From the NCBI RefSeq assembly GCF_001552785.1, contig NZ_KQ959495.1:1-45000 (forward strand): a DNA stretch of 45,000 nucleotides. The letters are read 5' to 3'. This document shows positions 35,092 through 41,864 of this stretch, one piece after another. Positions within the stretch are counted from its first letter, which is position 1; each line of letters begins with the position of its first letter. The notes beneath the pieces were generated by a model. It made no database searches, was not told where the DNA came from, and saw only the letters and a list, made by a program, of their open reading frames with translations. This DNA comes from Atopobium deltae. GTDB taxonomy: Bacteria > Actinomycetota > Coriobacteriia > Coriobacteriales > Atopobiaceae. A program made the position numbers and the translations under genes.

Positions 35092-35190
35092 CCTACTGTT
35101 ACATGCGGCGTCGCCTGCGATGTTACCCGCGGTTACTTACGGCGTTACCCGCGGCGTTACCCGCGGCGGTTACCCGCGACAATACAAATA
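35092..35190. repeat. Tandem GTTACCCGCGGC repeats between ulaD and ulaE
   Basis: At least four near copies of GTTACCCGCGGC (about 35122, 35144, 35155 and 35168) are flanked by degraded copies (GTTACATGCGGC, GTTACTTACGGC, ATACCTGCGGC). They occupy the middle of the 257-base gap, the longest inside the ula operon. Beyond it lies a GAGCCTC/GAGGCT hairpin near 35263-35281. The repeats could form RNA structure or be neutral expansion. Confidence 0.75.
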
Positions 35191-35321
35191 CCTGCGGCAA
35201 TGCAAACAAATGGGCCCATGATCAATCCCATGCGGCGGGAGATACATTGGGCCCAGGTGTTGAGCCTCTGACATGAGGCTTCTATCTCATTGAGTCTTCT
35301 AAGCTGACCTCTTGGCTGAGG

Positions 35322-35960
35322 CTATGACCACAGCTCAGCGATTTTTGCTTGAAATGCGTTCGCGGCAGCACAAGGATCGGCCGCTGCCGTCATGCCACGA
35401 CCAGCAATGAAGCAATAGACGTCGATTCCTTCAAACAGATCGAGAGTATCTACCGAAAGGCCGCCAGTGACGGATACCTTAAATCCCATGTCGATAAGTT
35501 TTTGGACGCGATCAAGGTCTTTTTGGCCCCAAGTTTGACCAGCAAGCAACGCATCGCGGCTCTGGTGATAAATAGTATGATCAATGCCAGCATCAAGCCA
35601 AGCTTGCGCTTGCTCAAAGGTCCAGTCACCATAAAGCTCTACTTGGACCGACTCAACCTCTTTGGCGGCAGCCTTCATGGTTGGAATCGTAGCGCAGCAG
35701 ATGCAGGTCATAAAGTTTGCGCCTGCAGACGCAAGATTTTTTGCAACGGTGCCACCTGCATCGGCGCATTTTGCATCAGCAACAACAAGCTTGTTAGGAT
35801 ACAGTGCCCTAAAACATTTGACGGCCTTATCGCCTTCTTGGAGCAACAAAATTGTTCCGACTTCAAGAATGTCGACCACATCTCCTACAGCACGGATATC
35901 AGCAAGGGCAGAAGGAAGATTATTGTGATCGCAGGCAATTTGTAATAACGGTTTTGCCAT
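35322..35960 (-). CDS. ulaD: 3-keto-L-gulonate-6-phosphate decarboxylase
   Basis: A 212-residue member of the orotidine-decarboxylase superfamily turning 3-keto-L-gulonate 6-phosphate into L-xylulose 5-phosphate with Mg2+. Residues match the E. coli enzyme: Asp11 (QIACDHNN), Glu33 (ILEVGT), Asp62 and Lys64 (VVADAKCADAGG), and the His/Arg pair in TIYHQSRDA at 132 and 135. The phosphate loop SVTGGLS and AGRGMT follow. ATG 35960 has GAGG upstream. It lies 15 bases after ulaB. The hexulose-phosphate synthase family is close, but the operon settles the assignment. Confidence 0.95.
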   Translation of the reverse strand: MAKPLLQIACDHNNLPSALADIRAVGDVVDILEVGTILLLQEGDKAVKCFRALYPNKLVVADAKCADAGGTVAKNLASAGANFMTCICCATIPTMKAAAKEVESVQVELYGDWTFEQAQAWLDAGIDHTIYHQSRDALLAGQTWGQKDLDRVQKLIDMGFKVSVTGGLSVDTLDLFEGIDVYCFIAGRGMTAAADPCAAANAFQAKIAELWS

Positions 35961-35975
35961 GGATATACCTCACCA

Positions 35976-36281
35976 CTACTTTACGGGGAACTTCTCGAGA
36001 ATTGTACTTTCCTCGATCAGCTTCTTTACCTCAGGGACGCTCATGACGTTCTTGACGCCAATGACGGGCGTGCCCGAAGCAGCAACGTCGTCAAACATGT
36101 TGACAAAATTAAGGGAGGTAAAAACAACGTCATAGCTTTTGGCAATACTTTTGCCTTCAGCAATGGAGGTGTGGTGACCATCGACGACGGTATAACCAAG
36201 CTGGTTGAGTGCCTTTGTTGCGGTCTGCTGAAGCATCAGAGAAGTGCCAGAACCGTTTGCACATGAAATTAAGATACGCAC
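35976..36281 (-). CDS. ulaB: Ascorbate PTS component IIB
   Basis: A 101-residue IIB protein that passes phosphate from UlaC to incoming ascorbate. The phosphorylated Cys is residue 7 in ILISCANGSGTSLM, and HHTSIAEGKS and LNFVNMF are family features. The start is GTG at 36281, supported by AAGGAG six bases upstream. A hairpin separates it from ulaA. Confidence 0.94.
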   Translation of the reverse strand: MRILISCANGSGTSLMLQQTATKALNQLGYTVVDGHHTSIAEGKSIAKSYDVVFTSLNFVNMFDDVAASGTPVIGVKNVMSVPEVKKLIEESTILEKFPVK

Positions 36282-36343
36282 AACTATCTCCTTAGATTGA
36301 AAAAAGATACCGAAAGCGAACTAGATACAATAAAACAAACAAT

Positions 36344-36377
36344 CGCAGCACCTACCACATGCGTAGAGGGTGCTGCG
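36344..36377 (-). terminator. Intra-operon hairpin between ulaA and ulaB
   Basis: CGCAGCACC (36344-36352) pairs perfectly with GGTGCTGCG (36369-36377). On the minus strand it is followed by the T-rich ATTGTTTGTTTTATTG rather than a clean T run, so it may be a leaky terminator or an RNA-stability element that sets the UlaA to UlaB-D-E-F ratio. Confidence 0.6.
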
Positions 36378-36391
36378 ACACAAGGCAAAAG

Positions 36392-37870
36392 TTAAGCTTT
36401 CTTGTACAACTCCTTGTACTTCTCGTAATCCTCTACCTCGAGGAAGTAACCCTCGGGGTTACGACGGTACTGAAGCTGAGGAATAGCAATAAGCAAGACG
36501 ATGACAATACCAATGCCCACGAAGGGGATGAACTTCATGACGGCAGCCATGAAGGGCCAGACGGTTGCCCAGTCGAGCATGCCCAGGTAGCCACCGTATT
36601 GCGCAAGGCCAATCCAGCTTGCAAAGACAGCAGAGCCGACTACCTGCAAAATACCAGAGATGAAGGGCAGAATGATTGCTGCCTTATAGCCACCACGGTT
36701 GTTGGCAAAGACGCCGATAGCAGCGTTGTCGAAGAATACAGGAATAAAGCCTGCGATAACGATGGTGGGCGATTTGAAGAGGATGAGTGCTGCAATGGCA
36801 AGGAATTGTCCGATAGCACCAGACAAAAAGCCAATGGTCGAAGCATTGGGGGAGCCAAATGCAAAGGTAGCAGCAATGTCGATACCAGGAACAGCGCCAG
36901 GCAAAATGGTGTTAGAAATACCCTGGAACGAAACGGTCAGCTCACCAACGAAGGTGCGGACGCCGAGCTGAAGGATGGCAAGGTAAACAGCGAAGTTCAA
37001 GCAGGTCTCGATGATGTAGAAGACGAAGTCCTTCTCGGGAGCCAATGCCTTGATGCTTACGAGGTAATCTTTTCCAAGAACGGTCAGGATGATACCAAAA
37101 AAGAGAAGCATCAAAATCGAGGTAGAGACCATGTTCTCGTTAAAGATGGAAAGCCAACCAGGAAGCTGCATGTCCTCCATGCGCTTAACTTCTTTTCCAT
37201 CCTTCGCCTTGAACTTCTCGGCAAGCTTAGCAAAGAAGGTCAGACCAAACATTTGCTGGTGAGCAACGGCAAAGCCGCCGCCGTCGGTGAGGTCCTGGCA
37301 AATACCAATGGTGAGGTTCGAACCAACGGCCCAGTACAGACCAAGGATGACACTCATGATGGCCAGAACTTCCCAACGACCAATGAAGGGGTAGCAGAAC
37401 AAAATGATCCAAAATGCGGTTGAAGCCTGCTGAACCTGGACATGACCAGTGGTAAAGATCGCGCGCAGCTTCGTAATTTTGTTAAAGCGTACGAGCAAAA
37501 TGTTGATCAAAAATGCGCAGAGCAGCAGTAACATGACGTCACCGAATGCGCGACCAAAAGTCTCCTCAACGCCGGCGGTCACGGCATTTTGACCGAAATA
37601 GGGGTCGATAACCATAGCGCCGAGGTTAAAGCGATCCTTAAGACCGACCAAAATAGGACGGAAGTTTTTGACGAGGCCACCAGAACCAACGGCCAGAATG
37701 AGGTATCCGCAGGTTGCCTTGAGGAAGCCTGCCAAGCAGGAATACCAAGGTTTTTTAAGCAGGATATAACCGATTAAAACGATAAAACCAATCATGAACG
37801 CAGGTTGGGTTAGGATGTTCTTCGCAAAGAAAATCCAGGCGCTCAAAAGCGTATTGAGAAATGCATCCAT
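36392..37870 (-). CDS. ulaA: Ascorbate PTS permease component IIC
   Basis: A 492-residue membrane permease with about eleven helices that imports L-ascorbate while it is phosphorylated. Family text includes FFAKNILTQPAFMIGFIVLIGY, DPYFGQNAV, TGHVQVQQAS, DGGGFAVAHQQM and PNASTIGFL. The protein ends in a cytoplasmic tail (GYFLEVEDYEKYKELYKKA). Length is slightly above the 465 of the E. coli protein. ATG 37870 follows AAGGAGG. The gene is flanked by ulaC and ulaB as expected for a split PTS. Confidence 0.95.
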   Translation of the reverse strand: MDAFLNTLLSAWIFFAKNILTQPAFMIGFIVLIGYILLKKPWYSCLAGFLKATCGYLILAVGSGGLVKNFRPILVGLKDRFNLGAMVIDPYFGQNAVTAGVEETFGRAFGDVMLLLLCAFLINILLVRFNKITKLRAIFTTGHVQVQQASTAFWIILFCYPFIGRWEVLAIMSVILGLYWAVGSNLTIGICQDLTDGGGFAVAHQQMFGLTFFAKLAEKFKAKDGKEVKRMEDMQLPGWLSIFNENMVSTSILMLLFFGIILTVLGKDYLVSIKALAPEKDFVFYIIETCLNFAVYLAILQLGVRTFVGELTVSFQGISNTILPGAVPGIDIAATFAFGSPNASTIGFLSGAIGQFLAIAALILFKSPTIVIAGFIPVFFDNAAIGVFANNRGGYKAAIILPFISGILQVVGSAVFASWIGLAQYGGYLGMLDWATVWPFMAAVMKFIPFVGIGIVIVLLIAIPQLQYRRNPEGYFLEVEDYEKYKELYKKA

Positions 37871-37908
37871 CGTACGTGCCTCCTTTGTCTTTAACGCTTT
37901 TTGTGTAC

Positions 37909-37945
37909 TAACTCTTGCCTAACTTTTGTGTAACGCTTGCCTAAC
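37909..37945. repeat. 22-base tandem duplication between ulaC and ulaA
   Basis: TAAC-TCTTGCCTAAC (37909-37923) and TAACGCTTGCCTAAC (37931-37945) are offset by 22 bases. The second copy contains the ulaC stop codon, so the duplication touches the coding end. Confidence 0.7.
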
Positions 37946-38408
37946 GTATGCTTGCTACGAGCGCTTGAAAGTCCTCGATTGTGTGCGTGAGCTTGATCTT
38001 CTCGATAAGCTCTTCATCCATGAGAAGTTCCATCAAGCGCTGAATATTTGAAAGATGTGTGTCTGGATCTTGAGCTGCCAAGGTAAAGAACAGCTCAGCT
38101 TCAGGACGCTCGCCCGTCTTCTCGTCAAAGAACGTGACGGGCTTCTTAAACTTGGTAAAACTAATAGCCGTGCCCAATACCCCAGGATTTGAAGACATTG
38201 CGTGAGGCATGGCAATACCAGGGGCAATGACGATGTAGGGGCCATGCTCGTTGACACAGTCGATAACAGCGTCTACATACTGATCTGTTACAAAACCCTG
38301 GCGTTTAAGTGCTTCGCAGCTTATGCGAATGGCTTGCTGCCAATCTTGCGGCTGCTGCGAGGCATAGTGCACAAGCGAATTATCTAAAAAATACTGAAGC
38401 ATGCTCAT
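37941..38408 (-). CDS. ulaC: Ascorbate PTS component IIA
   Basis: A 155-residue mannitol/fructose-type IIA protein relaying phosphate from HPr to UlaB. The phosphorylated His lies in IAPGIAMPHAMSSN near residue 70, and GVLGTAISFTKFKKPV and LFFTLAAQDPDTHLSNI are usual IIA features. ATG 38408 has GAGG upstream. It lies 12 bases after ulaG. Confidence 0.94.
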   Translation of the reverse strand: MSMLQYFLDNSLVHYASQQPQDWQQAIRISCEALKRQGFVTDQYVDAVIDCVNEHGPYIVIAPGIAMPHAMSSNPGVLGTAISFTKFKKPVTFFDEKTGERPEAELFFTLAAQDPDTHLSNIQRLMELLMDEELIEKIKLTHTIEDFQALVASIR

Positions 38409-38420
38409 TGTGGCCTCACC

Positions 38421-39488
38421 TTATAAGAACGAGTCGTAGTACAGGTCGGTCTCATAATCAAAGGCATCATGAAAACCACGATCGTACATGTACTCAATAT
38501 GGTCGGTGTCACCGGGGTAGTCGTAGCGGCCGCCTACCTGCCAGATGAAGGGCTTAAATTTGTACTGCATGCGGTCACGACGATACTTCCAGAGGTAGAC
38601 AATCTCTTTTGGATCGGCCATGAAGTTGGTCCAGATGTCGTAGTGCGTCGGGATAATGACTTTGCACTGCAGGGCCTCAGCAACCTTGAGGACATCGGAG
38701 CTCGTGAGCTTATCGGTAATACCGATGGGGTTCTCGCCATATGCGACGCAAGCGATGTCGATCTGGTGCTCTTTGCCGTGCTTGACGTACATGTTTGAAT
38801 AGTGAGAGTCGCCTGAGTGATAGACGGAGCCGCCATTAGTTTTGACCAAGTAGTTCAGCGCGAGCTCATTCATGTCGCGAACGGGCTTGCCCTTGAGCGA
38901 CTCGTTGGGGTCGTCAATGGTCAAAAGCATGGTGCGGTCGAATGACTCGAGGCCGATGACCTCGACGTCCTTAACCTTGATCGACTCGTTGGGGTGAAGC
39001 ACGACAACGCGCTCGGCGGGAACGCCCCATGCGATCCATTTATCGGCAACATCCTGCGGGCCAACGAAGGTAGCGTTCGGGCAATTTCTGGTTACAACCG
39101 CTGCGGTCGTTTGGTCCAGATGGTCGGAGTGCGAGTGCGTCACGCACAAAATGTCAATGTCGCGCACCTCAAATGGATCGATGACAAATGGCTGATTGCG
39201 GCGATTTGGTTGGAGGTTGCGCACACCACTCATGCGCATCATCTGGTGACCTTTTTTCATTTCACCCTTGCCAATGGTCTGCTTGCCCGTCTGGTTCCAC
39301 ATGTCGATAACCACATTGGTTCCCTGGTCAGACTTGATCCAAAGACCCATGTTACCGAGCCACCACATCGAGAGTGTTTTCTCGGGAATCTTGGCCGCCG
39401 CAATTTCTTCAGTCAGCCAAGTTCCCCACTCGGGAAAGGTTTTGTTTAACCAAGACTCTCTCGTGATTTCGTCAATTACACGCCCCAT
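38421..39488 (-). CDS. ulaG: L-ascorbate-6-phosphate lactonase
   Basis: A 355-residue metallo-beta-lactamase-fold lactonase opening L-ascorbate 6-phosphate to 3-keto-L-gulonate 6-phosphate. The metal motif THSHSDHLD is near residues 116-124. ITRESWLNKTFPEWGTWL, MWWLGNMGLWIKS, VYHSGDSHYSNMYVKHG and FIWQVGGRYDYPGD follow the E. coli protein closely end to end. ATG 39488 has AAAGGA five bases upstream; the much longer open frame upstream crosses the promoter and is not coding. It is the first gene of the operon. Confidence 0.96.
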   Translation of the reverse strand: MGRVIDEITRESWLNKTFPEWGTWLTEEIAAAKIPEKTLSMWWLGNMGLWIKSDQGTNVVIDMWNQTGKQTIGKGEMKKGHQMMRMSGVRNLQPNRRNQPFVIDPFEVRDIDILCVTHSHSDHLDQTTAAVVTRNCPNATFVGPQDVADKWIAWGVPAERVVVLHPNESIKVKDVEVIGLESFDRTMLLTIDDPNESLKGKPVRDMNELALNYLVKTNGGSVYHSGDSHYSNMYVKHGKEHQIDIACVAYGENPIGITDKLTSSDVLKVAEALQCKVIIPTHYDIWTNFMADPKEIVYLWKYRRDRMQYKFKPFIWQVGGRYDYPGDTDHIEYMYDRGFHDAFDYETDLYYDSFL

Positions 39489-39618
39489 AGATATCCTTTC
39501 GGCCATACGATCCTTACAATTCCTGCAATCTTGCAATCGCCAAAATGTACACGCATAGACGTACATTTCTAAAACAAAAGCATGCGACTGCCCGTGCTCT
39601 AAAACACTTATTAAATTA

Positions 39619-39647
39619 ATTATATGTGCGGATAAATATGGTGACAA
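39619..39647 (-). promoter_or_regulatory. Promoter of the ula operon
   Basis: Read on the minus strand, TTGTCA (39642-39647) and a perfect TATAAT (39619-39624) are 17 bases apart, the best promoter of this region. Transcription should start near 39612, about 125 bases before ulaG. Confidence 0.8.
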
Positions 39648-39666
39648 TATGGAGTTACGTCTCTTT

Positions 39667-39734
39667 TGAGCGCTTTTGGGCGAATTATTCACATATTCGC
39701 TCATTAACGTGGTACATTCGCTCATATATATGAT
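39667..39734. promoter_or_regulatory. Probable UlaR operator cluster in the ulaG-ulaR spacer
   Basis: ATTCGCTCA occurs at 39695-39703 and 39716-39724, exactly 21 bases apart, and inverted partners lie to the left: TGAGCG at 39667 and GGGCGAAT at 39678. The cluster is upstream of the ula -35 box and overlaps a weak candidate promoter for the regulator (TTAACG 39704, TATATG 39727, 17 bases apart). The geometry fits a DeoR-family multimer that represses both directions through looping, or auto-represses itself; ligand and mode are inference. Confidence 0.6.
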
Positions 39735-39775
39735 TGTTTGCCGCTGCGAATGTTGCCAAATAAGAAGGGCATGTC

Positions 39776-40627
39776 ATGAAGCGTTCGACTGAATTTATTA
39801 GTTCACGAAGGGGTCTTATCGAGGAAGCTCTTCGGAATGCGAGCGATTATACCTTGTCAGTTGCGCAGCTTGCCGATAAGTTCGAGGTGTCTGCAATGAC
39901 CGTGCGCCGCGATCTTGATTCCCTTGCTGCCATGGGGGTGGTGACCCGCCATCACGGCTATGCCACTCTGAATAAGGACTACCAATTTAAAGATGCGCAT
40001 CCTACGAACGATAGTATCGAGAAGATCAAGATATCGATCGGTCGCATGGCAGCAAATTTTGTACGCAATAAAGATACGATTTTTATTAATACGAGCTCTA
40101 CCGCATTATATGCACTGGATGCGCTGCAAAAAAAGCGGGTCAACGTAGTGACAAATAACCTGCGCATTCATGAACAGATTCATAAAGATTCTCTCAATCC
40201 TGCCTCAACCGTCATTATTACGGGGGGAGAGCTTCGTCTGCCAAAGGAAGCGCTTACTGGTGAAGTTGCCGAGATGGCAGTATCGCGTGTGATTGCCAAT
40301 ATAGCCATCATAGGATGCTCGGGCTTTAGTCTTGCCAATGGCATAACGACAAGCAATGTGCTGGAGGCAAATATCAATCGCCTGATGATCGAACACACAA
40401 AAGGAAAAGTAGTGGTGGTGGCCGATTATCGCAAAATTTGCCACGACTCAAACTTCTTTGTTGCTGGTCGACAAGTTATCGACATGCTCATCACCGATGA
40501 ATTTGCGAACCCGCAATCAATACGCGCTATAGAAAAAGCTGGCATTGAAGTCATCCAGGTCTCCGTTGATAGGAACATCTCGCAAGATCTTGTCGACACA
40601 CATCACAGCGATGTGCGCCATACATAA
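39776..40627 (+). CDS. ulaR: DeoR-family regulator of the ula operon
   Basis: A 283-residue DeoR-type regulator. The N-terminal winged helix has LSVAQLADKFEVSAMTVRRDLDSL followed by VTRHHGYA, the family's DNA-reading helix. The effector domain, related to sugar-phosphate isomerases, has INTSSTALYALDAL, VVTNNLRIH, TGGELRLPKEALTG and VVVADYRKICHDSN. UlaR of E. coli senses L-ascorbate 6-phosphate, and divergence from ulaG supports the same role here, although the protein sequence alone would only say DeoR family. ATG 39776 follows GAAGGG. Confidence 0.88.
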   Translation: MKRSTEFISSRRGLIEEALRNASDYTLSVAQLADKFEVSAMTVRRDLDSLAAMGVVTRHHGYATLNKDYQFKDAHPTNDSIEKIKISIGRMAANFVRNKDTIFINTSSTALYALDALQKKRVNVVTNNLRIHEQIHKDSLNPASTVIITGGELRLPKEALTGEVAEMAVSRVIANIAIIGCSGFSLANGITTSNVLEANINRLMIEHTKGKVVVVADYRKICHDSNFFVAGRQVIDMLITDEFANPQSIRAIEKAGIEVIQVSVDRNISQDLVDTHHSDVRHT

Positions 40628-40719
40628 GCTGGGGCACAAGTGGAAGGGTGAAAATTGACCGATTGACCTAAAATTTTCAAAAAGTTTTGTACGCGTTACG
40701 CGCGTGAGTATCTCAATAA

Positions 40720-41300
40720 ATAGTTTTTCATTTTTTAGGAAATGATTTTTCCAAGATGCAGCGTGCGGCTGTGCTCGAGATCATTGATGAGGCTACGAAG
40801 GGCGGCACGGTTGACATCCATGATACGTCACTTCCAGACTTCTCGGAGGCAGTTCTGAACCGCACGCTTGGGTATGTATCGCGCGCGAACTATGCGCGCG
40901 AAAAGGGCGTGAGTTTACCGCCAAGATTCATGACATGCCATCGAGGCAGGATAACCGTGTGACCGAGTGCCAGGATGCAAGCCTCGTCTGGATGGCAAAT
41001 GGCATCTGGAATTGCTCGGCAGATATGATGATGGGCTTTGACCCCGAGCTGGGGGCGCTACGCAAGAGCACGACCGTCCTCCCAGACAAGGAATCGTCTG
41101 AGTCTGTGCATGTGAAGCCCGATGGCACGCCTATCACCTTCTGGCAGTGGATTGATTCTCTCGTTCCGTATGAGGGCGGGCGCGAGCTTCTGGCCAAGCT
41201 TGCAGGAGCAACCCTTCGCAACCGCGTGAACTGGCGCTGTATGGTCACCCTGTACAACAAAACAGGGCAAACGGCAAGAGCGCGTTCCTCGACCATCTGT
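40720..41300 (+). pseudogene. Frameshifted fragment of a phage/plasmid-type primase-helicase
   Basis: Two broken frames make one D5-like primase/helicase. The first (ATG 40756, KMQRAAVLEIIDEATKGG) loses frame near 40915; restoring one T of the run gives AKIHDMPSRQDNRV. The second continues ASLVWMANGIWNCSADMMM, LGALRKSTTVLPDKES, ITFWQWIDSLVPYEGGRELL and LRNRVNWRCMVTLYNKTGQ, the usual order before the helicase Walker A. A second lost base in an A run near 41271 breaks it; restoring one A gives NGKSAFLDHLY, the Walker A of superfamily 3. The homology stops near 41300 at an opposite-strand gene fragment, and the helicase C-terminus is missing. No start with a ribosome site exists. Confidence 0.7.
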
Positions 41301-41477
41301 ATGCTCAAGCAAGAAGTCCGGGTCAGAAATGATGTAGAACTGGAAAATTTCATCCCCCGCCCCGAAGTCCCCGTTTATCAGGTCGAGGTTGCGGATGGTT
41401 ATGTCGTTTGCAAGCACCATGCCGCCTACCTGCCGTGCCAAGTCCTCATAGGTCTTGATGTAGTTCGAGTAGTTCAT
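41296..41477 (-). pseudogene. 5' fragment of a small mobile-element gene
   Basis: The minus-strand start MNYSNYIKTYEDLARQVGG with GGAGG six bases upstream is a real translation start, followed by DEIFQFYIISDPDFLLEHTD, which looks like the N-terminal half of a conserved small protein of Gram-positive conjugative elements. After about 60 residues the frame runs antisense through the primase fragment to 41058 and loses all similarity, so the natural 3' half has been replaced. Its ATG overlaps the upstream gene's TGA (ATGA), showing the two were once coupled. Confidence 0.65.
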
Positions 41478-41719
41478 GAAAAGCCTCCTTTTTTCATGAG
41501 AACCCGGGAGCCGTCAGGCGACTTTTTTACTAAAGAGATGATTACCACCGTGAAGCGTTTGCCGTAGGCGAAAATCTGCATGAACTCCTTAGTCGTAGGC
41601 ATGACAAGTTCGTTTGCTGGCGGGGCTTTTGTTATCAGGAAGTTGATAGCAATTCCATTTAGCGCTATACCGCAGGCAATGAGGTAAGAGCGAATAGTGT
41701 TACGAATGATTTTTAGCAT
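41474..41719 (-). CDS. Small membrane protein of a mobile element
   Basis: An 81-residue protein with one hydrophobic segment near the N-terminus (SYLIACGIALNGIAINFLI), then TTKEFMQIFAYGKRFTVVIISLVKK. GGAGG lies upstream of the ATG at 41719, and the stop overlaps the next start. I do not recognise a function, but the coupling and style fit accessory genes of integrative elements. Confidence 0.65.
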   Translation of the reverse strand: MLKIIRNTIRSYLIACGIALNGIAINFLITKAPPANELVMPTTKEFMQIFAYGKRFTVVIISLVKKSPDGSRVLMKKGGFS

Positions 41720-41753
41720 GTGTTTTAGATACCTCCTTTTTACCTTACGCTCG

Positions 41754-41826
41754 GGTGCGAGTTTCTCGCACCGTGGGCGGGCTATGTTATATATAAAAAA
41801 CCCCTGTCCTTGCGGGCAGGGGTTTT
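41754..41826 (-). terminator. Hairpin pair ending the 383-residue gene
   Basis: AACCCCTG-CC pairs with GGCAGGGGTT around 41799-41824, and on the minus strand it is followed by TTTTTTATAT; on the plus strand TTTTC follows, so it may act both ways. A second hairpin, GGTGCGAG-TTT-CTCGCACC (41754-41772), lies beyond it. It separates the gene ending at 41865 from the 81-residue gene. Confidence 0.85.
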
Positions 41827-41864
41827 CTGTGTGGTAGTGCTGGGATTGGCTTTATGCAGTAGGA

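Noticed and set aside
36359-37423. A 354-codon frame antisense to ulaA
   Set aside because: It is a shadow of a membrane-protein gene that is clearly real; its protein is polar low-complexity without any motif.
41058-41295. 3' continuation of the MNYSN frame
   Set aside because: It runs antisense through the primase fragment and loses similarity, so it is chance read-through beyond a breakpoint.
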